Below, piece after piece: positions 44,827-56,640 of a stretch of 64,000 nt of DNA. Numbering within the stretch: the stretch's first letter is position 1; each line of letters begins with the position of its first letter. The DNA lies in assembly GCA_936440205.1 (NCBI GenBank), contig OW387148.1, positions 12,145,961-12,209,960 on the forward strand, given 5' to 3'. The position numbers were made by a program, and so were the translations under genes. The notes beneath the pieces were generated by a model. It ran no database searches. It was not told the origin of the DNA and saw only the letters and a list, made by a program, of their open reading frames with translations. The DNA comes from Lepidonotus clava (Eukaryota; Annelida; Polychaeta; Phyllodocida; Polynoidae).

Positions 44827-44879
44827 GTGGTCAGTGGACATTTCCAGCACTTAGCCGGTATGTGCAACCTTTAACGCTG

Positions 44880-45554
44880 AAGCCTTGTCTCCTCAGAGCA
44901 AAAAAAGCACGGCGATATAGACCTGTACGACGAATTTCATAGTTACCAAAGGGAAGACGCGTCTTTAGTGTGATAAAAACTATAGAAACAGAAGTTACCA
45001 TATCATTTCTACATATACATTATATAATTAATAAAACTTACATCATAAAAGCAGAACTAAAGCTTCTTTTAAAACAAACCTACACATTTACAAAGGAGCA
45101 CATTCTTAATTCTACAATATTTGTCAGCATCAAAAGTAATGGAGATAGATTAAACCACTCTAAGATAATTATCTGAGATAAAAGTAAACCAAAGATATCT
45201 AAGATGAATTAAACTAAAGATATTCTTTACCTTACGATGTGTTCAGGCTGATGACCAAATGTCAAATGATCAGAAACCTAGGTCCAAACCCACCTTATAT
45301 AGCTCTCTGGTGAAATGAACAGACCAGCTGACATTCCAGACAAACAACAATTAAACAAGCCCGTGGTATATGTCAGATATAGCACTCGTCAGTGGCTGCA
45401 CTTGAAATAAACCTCGGCGCATATTTCACGTACAGCCACTGACTCGTGCTATATCTACTACACAACAGCCGGTGGTCTTCTTGGGACCTTTGATAATCCT
45501 CTAATTGTCATACATACAGAGGGGTGTAATAGCTATATATGAAATATATGTATA
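44880..45554. other. Intergenic, nothing recognised
   Basis: Short AT-rich frames only. Near 45455-45485 a piece of the dispersed ~90-bp repeat (CTACACAACAGCCGGTGGTC) is seen. Confidence 0.4.
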
Positions 45555-48500
45555 CACGAAAATGGGTCCATTTGCTTTTTCCAATTTGAAAAAAAAGAAT
45601 TTGAGCTAGGGCTCTGTCTCTGGTGTTTCTAAATAGTCCAAGTGTTGGTTCTTTATGGAAAAATATAATTGTCACATTATCTCTCATAGCTTTTTTGTAG
45701 TCAGCCCTCAAAGTTGGGTCTCTCAAAGGGCAAAAGTAAATGTGTTCTCCGTTATCCGCAATACATATATTTGTTGCCATGCTTGTATCATGTATCATGT
45801 ACAAATATAGGATTCTAGCCTACTCTAGTGTATTATATGTAAGGTAGACAGTTGTGGCTGATGGAAAAATGTATCATCAGCATTCTGTTGGGATTGTTAC
45901 TTATTCAGCGGACACTCTGAAATTCCCTCAAAATGTGTGCGCCCCTGTAGGGTCAGTTATTTGAAAAAATACCTATTTGTCATTCCTTGTAACTTGAAAA
46001 TACACACTCTCCTATCTTTGATACCTAGCGAAATACATAGAGGAACATGTTGTCTCAACAAAGAATGTATTTGGTAAGCTCTAGCTTAAGCCACAATGGA
46101 GTTTCTCTCAAGATCTATACTCGGATAACGGAGAACACATTTTCTTGCTCAGTATGCTAAGATCATATCAATTGGTATTTATATCACTTATTCTGTACTA
46201 AACATGTATCCTGGTTGTAGAGTAGTATTATTCATCCTATTTTTACCCAAAATTCCCAATGTTTTATCAAATGTGGTCAGTATGTATCATTTTATGCACA
46301 TAAAACAATATTTTCTATCAGATTTTACTTGAAAATGAATAATTTGGTACCAATATGTGAGGCAAATTGGCTTATTACATTTCTAGACATGCTAGTAGAA
46401 TGTTCTATATGTTGCATAAGTCACTCCTGCTTGGTCCAGACTGAAACTATGTTTTTATGGGATAACGGAGAACACAATAACGGAGAACACATATCTTGCC
46501 ACCTTCCCCTGGAATGGAATTATTTATAAAATGCATGTCTACATATTGGGTTATATCTATGTTTTGTATACTAAAAGACTATGTATTCTGTTCTTTCCTT
46601 TTGCTGTGCTTTGGAGCTGTGCTTTGGAGCTGTACGCGGATAACGGAGAACACATTTTTTGTTGTTTTTGAGTTGGACTGTCTCAGCAGTTTGTATAAGT
46701 CAGTTATCGTCATAAATAAAGTAGAACACATGTTAATAATAATTGTCAGTGACCTAGAGTGTCTTTGCACTAGTTTTTGGGGCTGTATGTATTTGTATGT
46801 CAAAATCTTAAAAATGTGTTCTCCGTTATTGGAACTTTCATGATGCTTTTACATATTGAAAAAATAAGAAATTCTAATGGAAAAGGCTGTCAAACTGTGC
46901 ACACACATGTACTTTATACAAACCATTGCTTATAAATGTACAGTAAGGTAAAAATTCTGAGGTACAGATGAAATAACACGGCGATGTCAAAGCTTTGTGT
47001 TCTCCGTTATCCAATATCATGAATGCTGAGTTATCAAAATACCTAATATCATATACTATCACATTTATTATAGGTACACAAGTCCCCAAATACATTGAGA
47101 TGACACAAAACTATGATAGAAACCTGTTATTACTGAGATGTCCAATATTTTTGTGTTCTCCGTTATCCGTCTGTGTTCTCCGTTATCCACCATACTGTCA
47201 ACTTCGGTGGGTCACCTGTGCCATTTTGAAAAGGTTCAAAAGAAATCTTCGGTCCCATTTGACAAAATACAAGTTAGTTTATCAAAATGTATAAGGCATA
47301 GGGGTTCCCTACCTATAATTATTCAAGAATGACTGTTAATTGTGGGTGATGTTGGAAAAATGCTCATAGTTTTGTTGGAAAAACACTGAGAAATCTTGAA
47401 AAGTCAGCATCTGTGGTGGTGCATGAGCTGGGTGGAAGTGAAGCATGGTGAAAGCAAGGCATAAAACATGGTCTGGCTGAAACTGCTTCACTCTTGAAGC
47501 TGTTGCAGCACATATTTTACACACGGATAACGGAGAACACGGATAACGGAGAACACATGCATTTCACGTTTTTTGTCATATCTATGGAATTAATCAATAG
47601 ATTTTCATTCTTGATGTCTCTAATTTTTTGTTATTTTTTTCTCTTTTGGGGATATGGGGTGAAATAGCCACAATTGACTTAGAGTAGACACAGGGCGGAT
47701 AACGGAGAACACATTCTTAACCCCTTCCACCCCATAAGGCCATATTTGGCCACCACATGAGTGTTACCCATAAAATGGCACCTCTTCTATAGTTTTATTC
47801 TGGTTATAAAATGGGTATTTCACCTACACTCATGAGGTAAATATCAAAATATTCCCAAAGTTACAAGGAACCTTACACTTTTTGTATTATTATTCTATGA
47901 TGTTTAGATATTTTCAAACATGTGTTCAAGTAAAGGCCGTTATGGTCAATAAAGGGCAAATCTGCCTATTCTAGGAAATCAGCCTCCTGAAAGCATTAAT
48001 TAAGGAATTATTGGTGAAAAAACATTTTTTTATGTAATTTTGTAGAAATGTTTGACTTAGATAGAAATTTCCTGAGAATTCAATGATTTTCATAGAAATA
48101 TCAAATGTTTTGCAAATGATGCATTATGGGAAATTTGTGATGGAGTGTTTTTTTCACAAAAATCCTTCATAAAATAAGGTTTATGGGTTGCCATGGTTAC
48201 AGAAAAAAGAACATTCAGAGTCAATGGAAAAATGTTCATTGGTAATGAAGCAAATATCTTTTTCTGCCTTATAGTTCAAACAGTTAGATAAAAGACCAAG
48301 TCAATCAAAAGTTATTGTATTTTAAACATTTTTCTGAGTAAGAAATGCTTTTTATTCTTAATATACAAGGCCAAGTTCAAGTTACCATAACATGGAAACA
48401 AAGCTGACTATCAGAACCGGAGGGTTTCTATTGTACGAGAAGTAGGGAAGTTCAAACGACCATATCTAAGCTTCTAAAAGGAATATTTTCAAATGGTTTT

Positions 48501-49151
48501 CAGCTTTAGAAAGCATTTCTTCTGTAGTCCACACACATTTTTATCAATAATCCTCAGGAATAGAGGGTTGAAGGGGTTAAGTGATACTGTCATTTTTTCT
48601 GCCTGTCAGGGCTCATAGCATCCAGAATAGTCCTAGCTGATCATTAGTAATTTATTTCATCTATACCAACACATGGGTGCTTTGCAAAAAAGGGTATTTA
48701 ACATGTCTGGTTGATTTATTTATTTCCATTCATTGCCAATGTGTGCGGATAACGGAGAACACATAAAACAATTGGACATTGCCATTTCTGATGGCATAAG
48801 CAAGAAAATTGATATAAAATTTTAATTCCTGGAGTTCTCAGAGGCCAAATATATACAGTTACTCATGAAAGTTAGATATTGAGTGCAGACTGTTTTTAAA
48901 TCATAATAATCAACAATTGAAATTAATTAAATACCAATTGGACATGGCAAAAATGGCCTAAATTGCCTATGTCCCCATGTTTAGAGGCAGAAATTTCTAT
49001 AAGATATTCCCCGCACACAGGGAAAACCATACATGTCCAAATTCGTATCGACCTGATCTTTAGATTAGTGCATGTTTTGAATTCCTTAGGCTAAATTTGT
49101 AGATATGCCTAGCAAAAGACACATTTTTTAGCTAATGGACCCATTTTCGTG
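45555..49151. mobile_element. 3.6-kb non-autonomous element with 13 spaced copies of TGTGTTCTCCGTTATCC
   Basis: The ends are inverted repeats CACGAAAATGGGTCCATT (45555 inward; 49151 inward on the other strand), extending to 22 bases with one mismatch. Inside, a 17-bp box GGATAACGGAGAACACA (or its complement) occurs 13 times. Forward starts: 46133, 46460, 46476 (partial), 46638, 47525, 47541, 47697, 48747. Inverse starts: 45741, 46815, 46996, 47152, 47172. Neighbouring boxes or box pairs are about 156-196 bases apart, or twice that. The sequence between boxes is not repeated and has no coding frame of note. An 856-bp TTAA element is inserted at 47721-48576. Superfamily unknown; box function (transposase binding, nucleosome phasing) is inference. 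Confidence 0.8.
47721..48576. mobile_element. 856-bp TTAA-flanked element, family CCCCTTCCACCC
   Basis: CCCCTTCCACCCC at the left and GGGTTGAAGGGG at the right are imperfect inverted ends, flanked by TTAA at 47717-47720 and 48577-48580. It carries none of the 17-bp boxes of the surrounding element. Taking it out with one TTAA leaves the flanking boxes (47697 and 48747) about 190 bases apart, matching the spacing elsewhere. Confidence 0.8.
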
Positions 49152-49161
49152 AGCCTTAGCC

Positions 49162-49190
49162 GTATGTATGTATGTATGTATGTATATATA
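49162..49190. repeat. TATG/TA microsatellite between two elements
   Basis: (GTAT)n followed by (TA)n, separating the 45555-49151 and 49193-51431 elements. Confidence 0.9.
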
Positions 49191-49192
49191 TG

Positions 49193-51428
49193 GTTGATTC
49201 TCACGAACAGGGGCCACAGACCTGATTTTCATAATTTCATTTGTAAAATTGCAACAATAAGTAATAGTTATTCTATCAAAGCCTCAATGGATGTGCTTTC
49301 ATCAAACCTTTAATGGGAACCCTACTTTTAAGTGCAGGGATGTAAGTCAGTGTTAATGAAAAAATCTGAAACCCCAGAGAGAAAATTTAGAATAATCTTA
49401 AAATGCTATAAAACGTCATGTAAAGAATTCACTTTGAAAATTACTATTTGAGGTGATGATGCGAAAAAATCTGAAATCAGATTAAAATCTGAAAACTTAC
49501 ATCACTGTTTAAAGTGAATTATATGAATATTTTAGAATTTATGTATAATATAATTATGGTATTATTATATTAATATATATTTTAGGGGAACATGTGTTTG
49601 TGTAACAGAGGCAATCTAATTAATATTCATGAGTCACATGGTACTCCTTTGCGATAACATTGTTTCTAGGACGCCATTAGCCTCACATGTTCTCACATGC
49701 TCAAGAATTTTTTCTTGGGGAATGAATTACCTGAGATGATTCTAGTTTTGTGTGGAACGGTTGTCTAGTCCTGGAGGTGCGATTGCTACGATTGCACAGC
49801 TGCGATTGGATTGGAATAATCACTACTTAAAGTGAGTTATATGAATATTTTAGAAGTGAATTATATGAATATTTTAGAATTTATAGCTTAAAATGTACCA
49901 TTTTTGACACATTTTTCAAACAAAATCACATTATTTTTTCATTTAAATCAAGTCTTGTAACTTTTTAGAATTTGGGCCCTGCAAATATTCTTTTTTCAGG
50001 TATTATAAACAACAAATTGATTCTTATGAATTGAATAAACTTTGTGAAAATTTTTAACAATTTCCATGTTTTTTTTGTAGATCATCTATTATGTAGAAAA
50101 TGCATCATAGTACATATACAAAAATACAGCAGCCCTATCATTTCAAGAAAATAAAACAAATGACCCATAAAATCCATAAGAAAATACAATAAAGTATTGG
50201 CTTTGTTCGTGGACCAAATGATATATATTTATGAAGAACTTATCATTGGGCAACAGAAAATGTAAATCCAGGTAGGGTTGGGGTAGCAAATGCATCATAG
50301 TACATATTCAGATTAAACATCCCATAAAATTAAAACATGTATACATTAATGGAAAATATTTGTGTCTAATATAGATTGACCTAATATTATTATGTTAACT
50401 TTGGGGAAAAAATCTATTTGATTTTCAAAAAGTATCAAATATAATATCAAAAATAACAGAACGCATCTTAGTACATATACGCATCATAGTATATACAGAC
50501 AATTTATTGTGTTATAATTCTTTGAAAAATAGAAATGGTCAATAGAGAAAGTATGTGCACTAAACTTATGTTTATATGCTACTTAATGAAACTTTTTTGA
50601 TATTCATAATTATAAAGAAATTGCTTAAATATGTTGAATTATGGAAATAGTAAATGCACCATAGTACATATACAGGTGTAGCCATATGCAATTCTCCCAA
50701 CCATGGATAGCAATTTTCATGAGTTCTACCTGCAGGTAAACCTAAAACAGAGTGCATGCTGGGTAATATGTCGACAAAACCCAATGATTTAGTATAGAAA
50801 TTTTCACAAATTTTATGATTATTTGTAGATTAATATTGCTAAAATCAAACCATCATTATTTTTTAAATTAGTAACCATATTCATTAATATTTTCTGAGTC
50901 AAATGAAAATCCATTCATTAAAGATGGATTTATAATAATTATTTGCTAATTTTCTATAGTTTTTCCAGGGGATTTGTCGACAAAATTAGTGCAAATTAGC
51001 CTGCAGGTCCTTAAAATGCTAGAAATCAGCTATCCGCGGTAGGGAGAATTGCATCATAGTACCTTTACAAAACTGAAGTTATCTCTGAAACTAGTATGTT
51101 TGGGCTGCCCTAAAAAGCAAAACTAAAATGATTAAATCATACACATGCAATGCTTATAGGAGTAATTTTATCTTCATATCTCTGAATAGATTAGGTAAAA
51201 TTATGGAAGTATTGTTTTATAAATGCATCATAGTACATATACTGCATCATAGTAAATTCACAAAACTAAAAACCTTAATAACTCAAAGAATTTTGAAGAT
51301 TAGTGTTCCCAACTTTGGGAGCGCATTTCAACATAAGAAATCCTTCATTCCACAAAGTTACATCAAGATATTTTCATTTTAGGTTTTTACTCAATTTTTG
51401 CCGGCTGTGGCCCCCATTCGTGAGAATC

Positions 51429-51431
<3 letters not shown>
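49193..51431. mobile_element. 2.2-kb non-autonomous element with 8 copies of TGCATCATAGTACATATAC
   Basis: The inverted ends start GTTGATTCTCACGAA and continue with GGGGCCACAG (27 bases, two mismatches). TA-repeat DNA lies on both outer sides, suggesting insertion in a TA microsatellite. A 19-bp box TGCATCATAGTACATATAC occurs at 50101, 50291, 50463, 50481, 50655, 51050, 51224 and 51243, all in the same orientation. Starts are 172-190 bases apart apart from two abutting pairs (18-19) and one double gap (395). No coding frame. A 173-bp MITE is inserted at 49335. The end core CTCACGAA..GGG.CCA is shared with the neighbouring element. Confidence 0.8.
49335..49507. mobile_element. 173-bp MITE, family CAGGGATGTAAGT, inside the 2.2-kb element
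   Basis: It starts CAGGGATGTAAGTCAGTG and ends CTGAAAACTTACATCACTG, with AAAATCTGAAA words at both sides. The copy at 57274-57446 has exactly the same length. CAGGG ends suggest a hAT- or P-like origin. A TTTAAAGTGAATTATATGAA phrase on its right side recurs near 49858, a small local duplication. Confidence 0.75.

Positions 51432-51473
<42 letters not shown>
51432..51473. repeat. (TA)n microsatellite
   Basis: About 21 TA units directly after the right end of the 2.2-kb element. Confidence 0.95.
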
Positions 51474-51482
<9 letters not shown>

Positions 51483-51743
51483 CCAGCCAAGGATCGAACC
51501 CAGCCTTCGACCCGCATACCATGTGGTTGCACTAACCACTTCCAGCGTGCATACCTCTAATGAAGTGATTAGGTATGTAAGGTATACTAACATGAATGAG
51601 AAGTTTACCATCTTATCTTTTCCCCCAAGACATAACTCACAGTTTGCTGTAGCCAGCCGCAGCATCTCAGGTAATCCTCTGAATTTTGATGTCACACCTA
51701 AGCAAGGTCCATGCTGGGAAACATGCCAAACCACAGGGCTTAA

Positions 51744-53064
51744 AGGGAGCCAAAACCAATATTGGGATAAGATTCGGCAACGTGCATTAACTACTAAAAT
51801 ACATTCTACAACCATAACTGAGGCCCGTGATAAAATAAAAAGAAAACAGCCTGAAACTTCAGCACAATACAATAAACCATGTCCTTGGTCAATTTTGGTG
51901 ACCCCCAAAAATTGGTTTGTTTGCAAACATTGTTTGGAGGTAGAAAAGACATGAGTTTCATGGAATTCAAATTCAATTCAAGTTAGTTTTCATGGTTTAA
52001 AGACAATCGCTCCATTATAGTTCTAACATTAAGATATTTTTTAAACTTTGGGGAATGGAAGATTAGGCTTTCAACATACCAGAAATGATGAAAAAACAGG
52101 GGTCACCAGTGAAACTTTTGAATAAAATGAATCATTAAATTAGTTGAAAAACTCAAAATTGAGTATTTATATGAGCTTAAACTATATCTAAACATTTACT
52201 TAGAACAATGACAAAACCAACTAAATAATATCGTAAACCATCTTAAATGTAAAACCAATATATGAATCTTCATCGTGTATCAATAATTCCACAAAAAAGA
52301 GAAAATAAAGGTATTTTATGGAATTTTAATCATTGAAATTTTTTAATAGAAAAGTTGATTTTTTCATAGAAATAGAAATAACAAAAATTTCAACGTTAAG
52401 AATTTCTTGAAATGGCTACATTCTCAGCTCTCATTTGCTGGAAAAAAATTAGGGGGTCACCGATCTAACTTTTTTAGGAAATTTAATCATATCTTACAAA
52501 ATTTAGTTTAAAAAGTTGAAATTTGTGGGAAAAGTATCAATTACAGTTTATTCCTAAACATTATTTCTGAGACATATAGAACTCATGATTACCTTTATAG
52601 ATATATTTACCTCTACATAAATCAATTTCAGAAAGATAGGATAGAGAGAAACCATACCACATCACCTTAAAGATCAGCCTATTTTTTGCAAAAATGAAGG
52701 GTTTGGTCGAAAATAATAGTTTTATTATAAATAAATTCATAGTTACTCTACAATTGCAAACACATTTAATTTGATTAAACTTTGTCACTTATTGTGTGGC
52801 AATTGGATGACCATTTAGAGAGATATGAGCAAAATCACATTTACCCTCCATAGACTTCTATAGTTAAGCATTATCACCCTTGTCACGCTCCACTGCACAC
52901 CCATAGGCCTACAGCCAGGATGCGCAGTATGCATGCGCATCAACAAATGGCACAATTGCCCTTAAATCGTACCACTAGCTTAGGGTAGTCTTAGAGTTTA
53001 TATTAATAGGTATTTAAGTTTGGAAAATGTTGTCACATTTCAGCACATTGCTTTTGCCTCCCCT
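51744..53064. mobile_element. AGGGAGCC-family TTAA MITE split by a nested TTAA element
   Basis: The left end AGGGAGCCAAAACC follows TTAA (51740-51743). The right end TTTTGCCTCCCC is a decayed complement near 53064. The outer parts align with 22896-23243 (TGGTCAATTTTGGTGACCC, GGTTTGTTTGCAAACATTG). Without the insert at 52001-52961 it is about 356 bases, close to the 348 of the intact copy. Confidence 0.8.
52001..52961. mobile_element. 961-bp TTAA-flanked element, family GGGCAATCGC, inverse copy
   Basis: AGACAATCGC (52001) and CAATTGCCC (to 52961) are the ends, flanked by TTAA at 51997-52000 and 52962-52965. It aligns along its length with 30391-31184 in inverse orientation (GGGGTCACCAGTGAAACTTT and GGGGGTCACCGATCTAACTT inside; AGTATGCATGCGCAT near the end) and is longer by internal sequence. 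Non-coding. Confidence 0.88.
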
Positions 53065-53672
53065 TGAGTAAAGACAATTTCAACAATCACGGCATTAGTT
53101 GTAGTTTAAGTGTGTAGTTTGGAGATCAATAACCACTATTCTTTTTAGGAGTGGGGAGACGAGGCAATCGGTTCCCTTGTCAAGACCACTATGAACAAAG
53201 CTTGCTTAAAATTCCCTCTCTTTTGGAGGGTCATATCCCACAATGCTCTGTGAGTTTATCTCATCTGCCTTCCTATTGGTCACTTTTTGTTGATTGACCT
53301 TTGCTTCCTGCTACCTGGACTCTGATTGGTTCAGTTGGGGGCTCGCCTGGGGTCAAGGTCTAACCTTCACCTCTTGTCTCATTATCATAATACAAAAAGT
53401 AGTTTCCTTAGGGGGATTATGGTTAAAAAGTTAAAATTAGTTATATTTATATCTAAATTTGGATAGGAGGCTTCTTTTTTTATAGTGGTTTCGCCGGGTT
53501 AGGGCTCATCAGTTGATTTGGGGACCATTTGGTTTATTAAATAAAAGTTCTTTATTTGTGGTGCCACAGTGCTAGTGTGGTCTACATGGTGGTGCCACCT
53601 GTGTGTGTGCTTTGCATTATCTGGTGGGATCAGTCACTTATTTGAGGCCAAACAATATTTTTTTTACTATTT
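53065..53672. other. No gene recognised; promoter-like words and AATAAA
   Basis: It contains CCAAT-type words (TGATTGGTTCAG near 53320) and a late AATAAAAGTTCTTTATTT (near 53540), a composition sometimes seen in LTRs or promoters, but no bounded structure was found. Confidence 0.3.
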
Positions 53673-53790
53673 TTTTTTACTTACCAAAGAGACCCCGGCG
53701 GTGTTGTAAATATAAAAAAATATTCCAAATGTCCTCTAAAAAGATTTTTAGCATCTAAAATACATGCCTTGGGTATCTATGTGCTGTTTC
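53673..53790. repeat. Dispersed repeat shared with 61386-61495
   Basis: CTTACCAAAGAGACC, GGTGTTGTAAATAT, CCAAATGTCCTCTA, AAGATTTTTAGCATCTAAAA and TGTGCTGTTT occur in the same order as at 61386-61495. Old interspersed repeat of unknown class. Confidence 0.55.
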
Positions 53791-56334
53791 ATGTAAGATA
53801 CCCTATGGCTTTGTTCATATTGATCATATGGGTGTGACTCTAGGGATATTTATGTAGTTAAGAACATTTTTGTTAGTGTGAATATAATTTCTTTTTTTTT
53901 TGGGTATAGTCTGAAAATTAATTGTATTCACACAAACAAAAATGTATTTTACTACACTATTCTATTTTAATTAAATATCTGTATGATAATGTCCATCATT
54001 CCTTTGGGCTAGTTTGAACGGTTTTCATTACACATTGATATAGTATTCATATACACACATACACACAGGTGGGCGGGATATTGTCAAGTTTTTTTTTTTT
54101 TTTTTTTTTACACACTTCTAATTCGTTCTACATGCTAAAAGGTGTTAAGGGTTAGAAAGTGTCAAAATGAGTAATTAAGTAACAATTAATGTATATTTTG
54201 TAACTTGAAATTCCCTTGTATTTTGTAACTCGGAATTATTCACTACAATTATGGCACTAGACCTCTAAATTCGACAAGGCATCAGGGCTATTTTTGGGCC
54301 TAGCAACATGCGCAGGGCTATTTATTAAATTTGAGAAGGTGACATCACCATTTCTTAAATTCCACAGGGCTAAATGGGTTTTTGTTAAATTCGACATACA
54401 ACATCAGGACCCCCCATCGCGGGCCCCACAGTTCAATGCCCAAATGGATAATTTCAGCCAGGCTTTCTTGGAATCTGAGAAGTTAGACGTGAATGAATCG
54501 TGGTTCTTGATTTTTTTGCTTCTTTATTTGAAAAACAACTCATTGTACATTGCAGCAAGAGTTCATTCACACAAACAGAAAAATATCAGCTGCTGTTACA
54601 ACATAGAGGAGTACCCCTTTGTCGTTTTGATTAAAAATCAGTATTCTACGTGCCTTATACGGCGGAAACGATGTCGGTTTACGCTTAGCACCCGCTTAAT
54701 TTTCTGTCATAAGCAATTTTATTTTCTTGATCTCCAAGACTTAAAGTTTTTGAAAATAACGTTATACTCTTTTAATGTTCACTTAACAACAGTTTAAGAA
54801 ATAACATACACTTTGGAAAGAAACATTCCCACTGCAGTATTTAGGGGCATGAAACGGTAGCGGTCCTATCTATGGAAGTCTGGAAAAAGCAGGGTTGTTC
54901 CTTATATTCACAAAGAAACCGGTGACATCATGTCTCAGTACGCAATTATAATTGAGTATTCAACAAAAGTAACAAGGACTTACTCAAATTATTTATGTCT
55001 ATTAGATATATAATCACACACATAATTATAAGGACACACTTAATAAAACCCTGTTCGCAACATATGGTCCCCTATGGCAAGTACTTGGGGCATCACTGCA
55101 ACTCAGAGAAATAACTTGGTAAAAATAAAATCATACTATGACACTTTTGCCTATTGGGCCTTCCATTTTTTCCGAAAAAATCGGGTGGGGGTTGGTCAGA
55201 CATTTTTTTGAATGTGCGTGCGTTAGAACAAGGGGATGGGGTTGGGGTCTAAAATTTAGAATTTTGTGCATGTATGTGTACTTAATGGAAGCATTGTTCA
55301 TGTAATAAATGTAAAAAGCAGGTTTTCCATTCGTCAGACTTCTGGTCCTCAGCTGTTAAGTTGGTCACCAACAAGGACAAGATTACCAACTAAGATTTGC
55401 CCAGAAATAGGAAGCAAAATGTTGTTCCCTTTAAAAAAAAAAAAAGAAAAAGAAAAAAAAAAAAAAATGAGTGCGCGGAATTTATCGGAAATAAAAGACA
55501 TTCGTACTCGGACAACTCCTGATACACAACGTACCGTAAATTAGGGTCAGTTTGAAAAAAATGTGGAAATGGTCGACAAACTTGTATTTTGTCGTTTGTA
55601 TTCACAAGCAGTAATCAAAGACACCAAGGAGAATTCAATTTTTCTACTAAACACTTCAGCAGGATGAAATAAAATATTTTGTACATATTGAACCATACTC
55701 GTATACCTAGTGCACTCTATTTACAGGTTTGCATTGGGACTTTTCTTTTTGCCAGACTAACAGATATTTTCATATTCGACTAAAATGAATGAACAACCGG
55801 TCTACGAAATTATAGATATTTCTATTGAGGATTTATATTACTTTGTATGCTTTTGTAAAGTATGTCTGATTACTACCTAAATCAGTCCATGATATACGCT
55901 TTGAACAACCAGAAAGAAAAGTACGTCAAAACCCATACTTGCTATTAAAATGTACAATAACCGAAATAGCATGCTTTCTATACGTTGTCGGACGTTCTGG
56001 TTAAAACGTCGGACATGGTTAACTTATATAGCTACCCCTCCCCGTCATAATAATAGACGAAATTTACAATCTTAGTATTTCTGAGCTGAGGCAAAACAAA
56101 CAGTAGTTATGTCCCGCCGTCCAAACCTACACACATCTCTTAACCCGACCAGACCATAATACTTTTCATGAAAATAGTCTTACTTGAAATAATTTAAATT
56201 AAATCAAATCGATCAAGTTACAGAAAATGCCATGCCTATTTCAGAGAGTATTCAAGGCGTACAAATTCGTTGCAGTGGGTCTATGGAAAAATTCCTTATT
56301 CTGAACAACATTAGAGTCGATCAATGAAGTTTAA
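53791..56334. other. Intergenic, nothing recognised
   Basis: A poly-T run lies at 54089-54109, and AGGGCTATTT / TTAAATTCGACA phrases repeat a few times at 54260-54400. A 167-aa open frame at 54294-54797 has no recognisable motif and AT-driven composition. An A-run lies near 55430-55467. Confidence 0.35.
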
Positions 56335-56636
56335 AAGGAGCCAACGCCATTATAAATGACAAAATTCTCAAAACTCAGATAAGTAAAGAAATATATTAGA
56401 CGAGTCTAGTTAAGGTCAGTGGTAAAGTATAAGCTGTGAAAACTAACTCAAACCAAAGTAGAATTCCATGAACGATGGTAAAATGGTAATATTCCCAAAG
56501 AAACCCCATTTTTGTGGATCCACATTAATTGATTTGAGCACAGAAAACAAGCTCTTAAATGATTTTCTACCATATTTGAATTTCATCGTTTAGATTTTAA
56601 CATGGGCTAGAAATAGGCTCCTAGTTTTGGCTCCCT
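56335..56636. mobile_element. AGGGAGCC-family TTAA MITE, third copy
   Basis: The ends AAGGAGCCAA (left) and TTTTGGCTCCCT (right) are flanked by TTAA at 56331-56334 and 56637-56640. 302 bases, diverged from the 348-bp copy. Confidence 0.75.
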
Positions 56637-56640
56637 TTAA

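Noticed and set aside
46496-46843. 115-aa frame inside the 3.6-kb box element
   Set aside because: It spans boxes and unique filler with no transposase motif; consistent with chance.
45741-48763. CRISPR-like array reading of the 17-bp boxes
   Set aside because: Boxes occur in both orientations, spacing is about 175 bases, and the sequence is eukaryotic with no associated genes.
51387-51954. Open frames of 143 and 179 aa on opposite strands
   Set aside because: They run across the end of the box element, the TA microsatellite and a TTAA MITE; repeat-derived.
53140-53640. Possible LTR (CCAAT words, AATAAA)
   Set aside because: No paired copy, no TG..CA boundary and no target duplication could be shown.
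54294-54797. 167-aa open frame
   Set aside because: No domain or motif, AT-driven composition and no splice or promoter context.
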